NCBI GenBank assembly: GCA_938028835.1
Contig: CALIMJ010000002.1
Span: 16,163 to 80,162, forward strand
DNA from: an uncultured bacterium
GTDB lineage: Bacteria > Sysuimicrobiota > Sysuimicrobiia > Sysuimicrobiales > Sysuimicrobiaceae
Length of the DNA stretch: 64,000 nt
Direction of reading: 5' to 3'
The position numbers were made by a program, and so were the translations under genes. Under the pieces are notes generated by a model. It saw only the letters and a program-made list of their open reading frames with translations. It had not been told where the DNA came from and made no database searches. Below, in pieces: positions 58,273 through 64,000 of this stretch (its first letter is position 1; every line of letters begins with the position of its first letter).

Positions 58273-58856
58273 GACGTGCTCCGGCGCGGGGCGTGTCCCT
58301 GCAATGCGGGCACCCGGCCGCGGACGGCAGCCACCAACCACAGGGCCAGGGCGCCGTTTATCACGCTGGTCACCAGGTTGAACGGGACGAAGGTACCGGC
58401 CAGGAGCGGGACGACCCGTCGGTGCAGGGTAGCCCAGTCCGTGGGGCTGTAGCCGAAGAACACCGGCAGCACCACGAAGGCCAGCACCGGGACCATGAGG
58501 GCCGCCCGCGCCACGGCCCCCGCGGCCACGCCCTTGACCAGCCCCACCAGGCTTGGTTCCCGGCCGTACACCCAGGCCGCGGTGGCGGCAAAGAAGCTCA
58601 CCGCGGCGAAGTTGGCAAACGGCCCGACCCAGCCCGTGGGGCTGCCGAACAGCGCGGTGTACAGCAGGTTCTTGAGGAACGCCACCGCCACGGCTGCGGA
58701 AGGGCCGTACAGGGTGCCCGCCAGGAGCGTGGGCACCTCGCTGGGGTCGAACTTCAGGTAGGGGGCTCCCGGAAGGATGGGGAACTGCACGAACCGCATG
58801 AGCAGCGCCGCCACCGCGGACAGCATGGACAGGAACGCCAGCCGATGCGCGCGCAT
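58269..58856 (-). CDS. ribU: ECF transporter S component, riboflavin type (RibU)
   Basis: A 195-aa membrane protein with about six helices. The N-terminal RLAFLSMLSAVAALLMRFVQFPILPGAPYLKFDPSEVPTLLAGTLYGPSAAVAVAFLKNLL matches RibU, including the conserved LKFDPSEVP loop. It captures riboflavin and works with a shared ECF energising module encoded elsewhere. ATG at 58856 follows GAGGAGGG by 5 nt. An FMN riboswitch and terminator upstream set its expression. Confidence 0.92.
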   Translation of the reverse strand: MRAHRLAFLSMLSAVAALLMRFVQFPILPGAPYLKFDPSEVPTLLAGTLYGPSAAVAVAFLKNLLYTALFGSPTGWVGPFANFAAVSFFAATAAWVYGREPSLVGLVKGVAAGAVARAALMVPVLAFVVLPVFFGYSPTDWATLHRRVVPLLAGTFVPFNLVTSVINGALALWLVAAVRGRVPALQGHAPRRSTS

Positions 58857-58895
58857 CCCGACCCTCCTCGTTGGGCTCCAGCGAAGCACGGACCC

Positions 58896-58925
58896 AACAA
58901 GAAGCCCCGGAGTTGCCTCCGGGGC
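58896..58925 (-). terminator. Intrinsic terminator of the FMN riboswitch
   Basis: On the minus strand GCCCCGGAG (58925-58917) pairs with CTCCGGGGC (58912-58904) around GCAA, a 9-bp GC-rich hairpin, followed by TTCTTGTT (58903-58896). It lies between the riboswitch and the ribU start codon and would stop transcription when FMN is bound. Confidence 0.85.
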
Positions 58926-58978
58926 GCCGGATGACGCGCTGCGGCCGCCGCGGGGATCACGGCCGGCCTCGCGGCCAC

Positions 58979-59153
58979 CGACCCTCTCCCATCCGGACTG
59001 TACCGTCGGCCCCGGCTTCGCCAGCTCGGCTGGACCGGGTCCACCGCGCCGCAGACCGTGCGCGGGTCGCGGGCTCGCACCGGGCCTTCCCGGTGCCCAC
59101 CGCCGGTCGGGAATCGGGGACCGTGCAGCCCCCTCACCCTGCCCCGAAGGTCG
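58979..59153 (-). promoter_or_regulatory. FMN riboswitch (RFN element) controlling ribU
   Basis: The minus strand holds the RFN signatures in order: CTTCGGGGCAGGGTGA, TTCCCGACCGGCGGT, AGCCCGCGA, GCCGACGGTACAGTCCGGAT and GGGAGAGG. Outer arms CGACC (59153-59149) and GGTCG (58983-58979) close helix P1. The aptamer is about 175 nt because helices near P2 and P4 are GC-rich and extended. A TTGTCA/TAGCAT pair (59202-59197, 59177-59172) spaced 19 nt may be the promoter. Bound FMN would favour the downstream terminator and shut off riboflavin uptake. Confidence 0.92.
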
Positions 59154-59230
59154 TGCTCGCCGGTCGCCTTGATGCTACCGCCCTCCGGCGCGCCTTGACA
59201 AGTGGCGGGACCCGCGTGCACTGCACGCTG

Positions 59231-60136
59231 TCAGACGCCGAAGGTCCGGCGCACGAACTCACGGTTGCGCCGCGCAGAGGCCAGGGTATCTGTGTCGTCC
59301 GTGACCACGCGGTCCTGCTCCACCACCAGCCAGCCGCGGTAGCCCGCCTCCCGCAGGCGGGCGGCGACGGCGGGCAGATCCACCGAACCTCTGCCCAGCT
59401 CCACGAACACCCCCTGTTTGGCCGCTTCCGCGTAGCTCAGCCCCTGGGCGAGCAGGCGCCGGAGGCGGGAGCTGTCCACGTCCTTCAGGTGCACGTGGTT
59501 CACGCGCGGTGCGTGACGCTGGGCTACGTCTGCGGGATCGCCCCCGCCGAACAGGAGGTGGCCCGTGTCCAGGCACAGTCCCACCAGCTCTGGATCCGTG
59601 TGGGCCAGCAGGGCGTCCACCTCCGCTGGGTTCTCCACGTACGTGCCCCCGTGGGGGTGGAAGGCCACCGCAAGCCCGTAAGAGTCCCGGACTAGGCCTG
59701 CCAGGCGCGTGACCCGTTCCCCGTAGCTGGCCCACTCCGCGGGGAGGATCCCGTGTGAGGCGGTAAGGTGAGGCCGGCCCGCCACGCGGGCCCGGAGCTC
59801 GTCGCCGGCGTCCGCGAACACCACACAGCCCGCCCCGAACCGGGCCAGCAGCTGTGCGCTGCGGCGGACTTCCGCCTCCGCCCGAGGATACTGCGCCGGG
59901 TCGCGGAGCGGCAGCGGCACAAAAGCTGCCACCAGCTGCAGTCCCCTGTCCCCCAGAGCCTCCCGGAGCCTTTCGGGTTCGGTGGGCAGAAAGCCCCACG
60001 GACCGAGCTCGGTCCCCTGGTAGCCGGCCTGCGCCATCTCGTCCAGCACACGCTCCCAGGGCAGCTGAGGTCCCCAGTCCGGGATCTCGCACACGCCCCA
60101 GCTGATGGGGGCTGCGGCCACGCGGGCTCCGTCCAC
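59231..60136 (-). CDS. iolE: Inosose dehydratase-like protein (IolE)
   Basis: A 301-aa xylose-isomerase-like TIM barrel. AAAPISWGVCEIPDWGPQLPWERVLDEMAQAGYQGTELGPWGFLPTEPE is typical of IolE, with AFHPHGGTYVENPAEVDALL, LCLDTGHLLFGGGDP and VNHVHLKDVD providing the metal ligands. IolE dehydrates scyllo-inosose in myo-inositol breakdown. The GTG at 60136 follows GGGAGGAGGGG. It is divergent from iolB. Confidence 0.9.
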   Translation of the reverse strand: MDGARVAAAPISWGVCEIPDWGPQLPWERVLDEMAQAGYQGTELGPWGFLPTEPERLREALGDRGLQLVAAFVPLPLRDPAQYPRAEAEVRRSAQLLARFGAGCVVFADAGDELRARVAGRPHLTASHGILPAEWASYGERVTRLAGLVRDSYGLAVAFHPHGGTYVENPAEVDALLAHTDPELVGLCLDTGHLLFGGGDPADVAQRHAPRVNHVHLKDVDSSRLRRLLAQGLSYAEAAKQGVFVELGRGSVDLPAVAARLREAGYRGWLVVEQDRVVTDDTDTLASARRNREFVRRTFGV

Positions 60137-60192
60137 CGGCTTCCCCTCCTCCCGGGTGTTCGCGTGGAGTCCTGCGGGTCCCTGCGTGCTCT

Positions 60193-60198
60193 ACAATC
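60193..60198 (+). promoter_or_regulatory. Possible -10 element (TACAAT) for iolBC
   Basis: TACAAT at 60193-60198 lies 39 nt upstream of the iolB ATG in the 101-nt space divergent to iolE. No clear -35 is seen. Confidence 0.4.
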
Positions 60199-60237
60199 GG
60201 CAGCGGGAACACTACGATCCGGGGAGGCGGCGCGCTG

Positions 60238-61131
60238 ATGTCCCGCACCGCGCAGGAGCTGCGCATCGAGCCAGTCCAACCGGCGCCGGAGGAAGGGGTC
60301 GTGGTACGGGTGACGCCGGAGCAGGCGGGCTGGGAGCTTTTGGGGTTCGAGGTGCGGCGACTGAGCTCGGGTGGGCGGTGGGAGCACCACACGGGCGCCT
60401 GCGAGGTGGTCCTGGTCTGGCTGGGCGGCCGGGCCAGCGTGCGTTCGGACCGGGGCCACTGGGAGGGCGTGGGCCGCAGGCGGAATCCCTTCGACGGGAT
60501 GCCGTACGCCCTCTACCTGCCGCCCGGCACCACCTTCGAGGTGGTGGCCGAAGCCGGAGGGGTGGAACTGGCCTGTGGCTGGGCGCCTGCGGACGGTCGC
60601 TTCCCCCCGCGCCTGGTGAGGCCCGGGGACGTGGAGATCGAGCTGCGCGGTGGAGGGAACGCCACCCGGCAGATCAACGGGATCCTGCCGCCAGGATTCC
60701 CCTGCGAGCGTCTCGTGTGTGTGGAGGTGTACACCCCGGGCGGGAACTGGTCCAGCTACCCTCCGCACAAGCACGACGAGCACCGGGTGGACGAGCGCGG
60801 CCGGCTGGTGGAGGCGGACCTGGAGGAGGTGTACTTTTACAAGTTCGACCGGCCGGAGGGCTTCGCCTTGCAGCGGATCTACGCCCACGACGGTTCCTTC
60901 GACGTGGCGGTGGTGGCGCGGCAGGACGACTTGGTGCTGGTGCCGTGCGGGTACCACCCCGTGAGCGCCGCCTACGGGTATACGTGCTACTACCTGAACG
61001 TGCTGGCAGGTTCCGCGCAGAGCCTCGCCAACTCCGAAGACCCCGCGCACGCGTGGGTGCGGTCCACGTGGGTGGAACGGGACCCGCGGGTGCCGGTGGT
61101 CACCCACGCCCTGGAGGCGGCAGATGGATGA
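60238..61131 (+). CDS. iolB: 5-deoxy-glucuronate isomerase (IolB)
   Basis: A 297-aa bicupin enzyme of inositol catabolism that isomerises 5-deoxyglucuronate to 2-deoxy-5-keto-gluconate. It has PEQAGWELLGFEVRRLSSG, the NPFDGMPYALYLPPGTTFEV segment, and the metal-binding SSYPPHKHDEH followed by EEVYFYKFDRPEGFALQRIY, YHPVSAAYGYTCYYLNVLAG near the end. ATG at 60238 follows GGGGAGG. It overlaps iolC by 8 nt. Confidence 0.94.
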   Translation: MSRTAQELRIEPVQPAPEEGVVVRVTPEQAGWELLGFEVRRLSSGGRWEHHTGACEVVLVWLGGRASVRSDRGHWEGVGRRRNPFDGMPYALYLPPGTTFEVVAEAGGVELACGWAPADGRFPPRLVRPGDVEIELRGGGNATRQINGILPPGFPCERLVCVEVYTPGGNWSSYPPHKHDEHRVDERGRLVEADLEEVYFYKFDRPEGFALQRIYAHDGSFDVAVVARQDDLVLVPCGYHPVSAAYGYTCYYLNVLAGSAQSLANSEDPAHAWVRSTWVERDPRVPVVTHALEAADG

Positions 61132-62083
61132 CCGTGCGTACGACGTGCTGGCCATGGGTCGCTGCGGCATCGACCTGTACAGCAACGACGTGGGCGTCCC
61201 CTTCGAGGAGATCCGCAGTTTCGCCGCGTACGTGGGCGGGTGCCCCACCAACGTGAGCGTGGGGACCCGGCGCCTGGGGCTCCGCAGCGCCCTGCTCACC
61301 GGGGTCGGCGACGACCCCGTGGGCGACTTCGTCCTGCACTTCCTCCGGCAGGAAGGCGTGGAGACGGGTTTCATCCCCCGCAAGCCCGGACGGCGTACGG
61401 GTGCGGTGGTGCTGGGAATCGAACCGCCGGACCGCTTCCCGCTGGTGTTCTACCGGGAAAACGCCGCGGACCTGGCCCTGGACGTGGGCGACGTCCTGCG
61501 GGCGCCGGTGGAGCGCAGCCGCGTGCTGTTCCTCACCGGCACGGGGCTGACCGCGGACCCCAGCCGCACGGCCACCCTGTTCGCGGCGGAGCGGGCCGCG
61601 GCCGCGGGGACGCGGGTGGTGGTGGACCTGGACTACCGGGCCAGCCTGTGGCCGGACGTACGGGCCTACGGGGTGAACGTACGGGCCCTGGTCCGCTGGG
61701 CGGAGGTAGTGGTGGGCAACGAGGAGGAGCTGCGGGCTGCCACGGGCGAGGAGGCGGTGGAGGCGGCCGTGGGGGCCCTGCTGGGGCTCGGGCCGCGGGC
61801 GGTGGTGGCAAAGCTGGGGGCGCGAGGGTCCGCGGTGTTCACCCGGGACGGCGGACGCGTGGACGCACCAGCCTTCCCCGTGGAGGTGTACAACGTCCTG
61901 GGCGCCGGGGATGCGTTTGCCAGCGGGTTCCTGTACGGGTGGCTCAGGGGCTGGGACTGGTACCGGGCGGCACGCCTGGGCAACGCCTGCGGTGCCATCG
62001 TGGTCACGCGCCACGGGTGCGCCAACTTCATGCCGTACGAGGAGGAGGCGCTGCACTTCGTGGAGGAACGGGGAGGGTTCTGA
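61124..62083 (+). CDS. iolC: 5-dehydro-2-deoxygluconokinase (IolC)
   Basis: A 319-aa PfkB-family kinase that phosphorylates 2-deoxy-5-keto-gluconate. YDVLAMGRCGIDLYSNDVGVPFEEIRSFAAYVGGCPTNVSVGTRRLGL is the IolC N-terminus. NVLGAGDAFASGFLYGW holds the anion hole and catalytic Asp263. ATG at 61124 lies inside the end of iolB. The IclR gene starts one base after the iolC stop codon. Confidence 0.94.
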   Translation: MDDRAYDVLAMGRCGIDLYSNDVGVPFEEIRSFAAYVGGCPTNVSVGTRRLGLRSALLTGVGDDPVGDFVLHFLRQEGVETGFIPRKPGRRTGAVVLGIEPPDRFPLVFYRENAADLALDVGDVLRAPVERSRVLFLTGTGLTADPSRTATLFAAERAAAAGTRVVVDLDYRASLWPDVRAYGVNVRALVRWAEVVVGNEEELRAATGEEAVEAAVGALLGLGPRAVVAKLGARGSAVFTRDGGRVDAPAFPVEVYNVLGAGDAFASGFLYGWLRGWDWYRAARLGNACGAIVVTRHGCANFMPYEEEALHFVEERGGF

Positions 62084-62084
62084 C

Positions 62085-62858
62085 GTGGCCAGACCGGAGG
62101 GACGGTCAGACGGTGTGCCGTCCGTGGTTCGGGCGGTGCGGATCCTGGAAGCGGTGGGCAACGCGGTGCGTCCCCCGACCCTCGGAGAGCTGGCCCGCGC
62201 GCTCGGGATCCCGAAGAGCACGGCGCACGACCTGTGCACCACCCTGGTCCAGGAACGGCTCCTCGCACGCTCTCCGGAGGGACGGTTCCGCCTCGGGGTA
62301 CGGGTCCTGGAGCTGTACCGGGCGTACGACGCGGCGTCAGACCTGTCGGCGGCGTTCGCGGAGGTGTGCGACGAGGTGCTGCCGGGGCACGAGGAGACCC
62401 TGGTGCTGTCCGTGCTGGACGGCCGCGAGGTGGTGTACGTGGCGTGCCGGAATGGAACCCAGCCCATCGCGGTGAACTACCGGATCGGGCTGCGGCTCCC
62501 GGCCCACTGCACCGCCACGGGGAAGGCGATCCTCAGCGCCCTGCCCGAAGAGCGGGTGCGGCAGCTGTTCGGCTCGGGAGAGCTGCCCCGCCCGACCGGG
62601 CGCAGCGTGGGCTCCGTGGAGGAGTTGCTCCGGGAGCTCGAAGCCACCCGCCGACGGGGCTACTCGGTGGACGACGAGGAGACGGTGGAAGGCATGTGCT
62701 GCGTGGGGGCGGCGGTGCGGGGTCGCGGGGACGTGCGGGCCGGGGTCGCCTTCAGCACGGTGAAGGCGCGGGTGACGCCCGCGCGCCTGGAGGAGCTGGC
62801 CCGGCAGGTCACCAGGCTGGCGCAGCAGCTGTCCCAGCGGCTGGGCGCGTACCCGTGA
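62085..62858 (+). CDS. IclR family regulator of the inositol cluster
   Basis: A 257-aa IclR regulator. The winged helix comprises VVRAVRILEAVGNAVRPPTLGELARALGIPKSTAHDLCTTLVQERLL. The C-terminal GAF-like ligand domain has LPAHCTATGKAILSALPEERV and GYSVDDEETVEGMCCVGAAVRG. It sits between iolC and iolD, so it probably controls inositol genes in response to an intermediate. GTG at 62085 follows GGGAGGG by 7 nt. IclR rather than the IolR (DeoR/RpiR) regulators is the notable choice. Confidence 0.9.
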   Translation: MARPEGRSDGVPSVVRAVRILEAVGNAVRPPTLGELARALGIPKSTAHDLCTTLVQERLLARSPEGRFRLGVRVLELYRAYDAASDLSAAFAEVCDEVLPGHEETLVLSVLDGREVVYVACRNGTQPIAVNYRIGLRLPAHCTATGKAILSALPEERVRQLFGSGELPRPTGRSVGSVEELLRELEATRRRGYSVDDEETVEGMCCVGAAVRGRGDVRAGVAFSTVKARVTPARLEELARQVTRLAQQLSQRLGAYP

Positions 62859-62868
62859 GACGGGCGGC

Positions 62869-62874
62869 TTGACA
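62869..62874 (+). promoter_or_regulatory. Possible -35 element (TTGACA) upstream of iolD
   Basis: TTGACA at 62869-62874 is a perfect -35 hexamer in the 95-nt gap before iolD. The matching -10 is unclear (TTGTTT or similar near 62892). iolD may thus have its own promoter in addition to read-through. Confidence 0.35.
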
Positions 62875-62953
62875 CGCTGACGCCGATGTGTTTGTTTGGT
62901 CGCGCGGCTTCGGGAAACCGGAATCCGTTCGCACATCCGAACCCGGAGGGGCG

Positions 62954-64000
62954 ATGAGCACTCTGCGTCTCACAGCGGCGCAGGCCCTGGTGAGGTTCCT
63001 GGCCGCCCAGCGGGTCGAGCGGGACGGGCGCAGCGTGCCCTTCTTCGCGGGGGTGTGGGGGATCTTCGGCCACGGGAACGTAGCAGGGATCGGTCAGGCT
63101 CTGCAGGAGTATCCGCAGCTGCGCTTCTACTTCGCCCGCAACGAGCAGGCCATGGTGCACGCGGCGGCCGCGTTCGCGAAGGCCACCCGCCGGATGCGGG
63201 CGTTCGCGTGCACGTCCTCCATCGGCCCCGGCGCCACCAACATGGTCACGGGTGCCGCGGGCGCGACCATCAACCGCGTACCGGTCCTGTTGCTGCCCGG
63301 TGACATCTTCGCGCGGCGCAACGTGGCGCCGGTGTTGCAGCAGCTGGAGGCGGGCTGGTCCCAAGACGTCTCTGTCAACGACTGCTTCAAGCCGGTCTCC
63401 CGCTACTGGGATCGCATCAACCGACCGGACCAGCTCCCCTTCGCCCTGCTGGAGGCCATGCGGGTCCTCACCTCTCCCACCGAGACGGGAGCGGTGACCC
63501 TGGCCTTGCCCCAGGACGTGCAGACGGAGGCCTGGGACTACCCCGCGGAGCTGTTCGAGCCGCGCACCTGGCGCATCCTGCGCCCGCCCCCCGACCCCGA
63601 AGCGCTGGCCGAGGCCGCGCGCTGGATCCGCCAGAGCCGGCGTCCGCTCCTGGTGGCAGGTGGCGGGGTGCTGTTCAGCGAGGCGGAAGGTGCCCTCCGG
63701 GACCTGGCGGAAGCCACGGGCATCCCCGTGGCGGAGACCCAGGCGGGCAAGAGCAGCCTGCCCTGGGACCACCCCCAGAACGTGGGCGCCGTGGGCGTGA
63801 CCGGGACTCTGGCGGCCAACCGCCTCGCCCGGACCGCGGACCTGGTGCTGGGGGTCGGCATGGCCTGGGACGACTTCACCACCGCCTCCAGGACCCTGTT
63901 CGAGAACCCGCAGGTCCGGTTCGTCAGCGTGAACCTCTCGGACCGGGACGCCCGCAAGCACGGTAGCTTGCCCGTGGTGGCGGATGCTCGGGTGGCCCTG
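62954..64000 (+). CDS. iolD: 3D-(3,5/4)-trihydroxycyclohexane-1,2-dione acylhydrolase (IolD), 3' end cut off
   Basis: The first 349 residues of a ThDP-dependent enzyme that opens the cyclohexane-dione ring. LTAAQALVRFLAAQRVERDG is the IolD start. IFGHGNVAGIGQAL and FYFARNEQAMVHAA carry the ThDP-activating Glu. SSIGPGATNMVTGAAGATINRVPVLLLPGD is the family signature. The middle domain begins at about residue 215. The frame is open to the window edge; the ThDP pyrophosphate-binding domain lies beyond. ATG at 62954 follows GGAGGG. Confidence 0.93.
   Translation, partial: MSTLRLTAAQALVRFLAAQRVERDGRSVPFFAGVWGIFGHGNVAGIGQALQEYPQLRFYFARNEQAMVHAAAAFAKATRRMRAFACTSSIGPGATNMVTGAAGATINRVPVLLLPGDIFARRNVAPVLQQLEAGWSQDVSVNDCFKPVSRYWDRINRPDQLPFALLEAMRVLTSPTETGAVTLALPQDVQTEAWDYPAELFEPRTWRILRPPPDPEALAEAARWIRQSRRPLLVAGGGVLFSEAEGALRDLAEATGIPVAETQAGKSSLPWDHPQNVGAVGVTGTLAANRLARTADLVLGVGMAWDDFTTASRTLFENPQVRFVSVNLSDRDARKHGSLPVVADARVAL

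Noticed and set aside
59195..59200. TTGACA on the plus strand between the riboswitch and iolE
   Set aside because: It points toward the 3' end of iolE with no gene to drive, and no -10 follows at proper spacing. It is likely chance.
1..64000. CRISPR arrays, prophage, rRNA or tRNA genes
   Set aside because: I saw no regularly spaced repeats, no phage structural genes, and no convincing tRNA or rRNA sequence. A covariance search could still reveal a missed tRNA.

Overview
The window is bacterial, very GC-rich (roughly 70% by eye), gene-dense, and chromosomal in character. Starts are mostly GTG, with ATG and some TTG, and many neighbouring genes overlap by 4 nt (GTGA or ATGA), so translation is heavily coupled. 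Several features point to a monoderm (Gram-positive-like) or related terrabacterial lineage. The haem genes are of the coproporphyrin-dependent type (CpfC-like ferrochelatase plus HemQ/ChdC). There is a MurT/GatD lipid II amidation pair, a RibU-type riboflavin ECF S component under an FMN riboswitch, and a FadN-type beta-oxidation enzyme. The ribosomal block rpsF-ssb-rpsR-DUF2232-rplI-lonC-dnaB resembles Bacillota. A deep-branching Bacillota class or a related candidate phylum fits; no rRNA or tRNA is present to decide, so this is inference.

Region by region. 1-4.1 kb: the C-terminus of a transporter-like protein, then a minus-strand haem operon (HTH regulator, hemQ, PNPOx-like, CopD-like, hemE, hemH). 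4.4-8.4 kb: the prkA-DUF444-spoVR stress trio under a TTGACA-N17-CATACT promoter. 8.4-13.7 kb: a bifunctional nuclease, an SDR, a LysM-NlpC/P60 hydrolase, murT-gatD and an EamA transporter. 13.8-16.8 kb: a fully coupled five-gene cassette (DJ-1/PfpI, unknown, glyoxalase II-like, alpha/beta hydrolase, VOC). 16.8-21.9 kb: an orphan sensor kinase, pxpA, and a penicillin-acylase-type Ntn hydrolase. 21.9-29.8 kb: a fatty-acid degradation regulon (autoregulated TetR with a perfect palindromic operator, fadN, fadA, fadE, fadD). 29.8-33.7 kb: a heterodimeric ABC exporter and a small unknown protein.

33.7-36.6 kb: an S1-domain protein, a stand-alone CoaB, a carboxymuconolactone decarboxylase-like protein and a MetE-C-like protein. 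36.6-37.2 kb: a decayed IS607-type element. 37.3-40.7 kb: an XRE/PBP-like regulator, modA, modB without modC, and a TSUP permease. 40.7-46.8 kb: MEMO-family protein, MFS transporter, thioredoxin-like protein, membrane-fused spermidine synthase-like protein, DUF951, ychF. 46.9-54.5 kb: the ribosomal/replication block, ending in dnaB interrupted by a 343-residue intein. 54.5-58.9 kb: a secreted Pro-rich protein, a URO-D-like methyltransferase, GNAT, an eIF-2B-like isomerase, an inositol-monophosphatase-family protein and ribU with its riboswitch. 59.2-64 kb: a myo-inositol catabolic cluster (iolE divergent from iolB-iolC-iclR, then iolD running off the end).

Promoters stand out. Many are extended -10 elements of the form TGnTAnnnT with little or no -35. 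In three cases the -10 is followed, after exactly 6 nt, by a GTG start codon, which suggests leaderless mRNAs.
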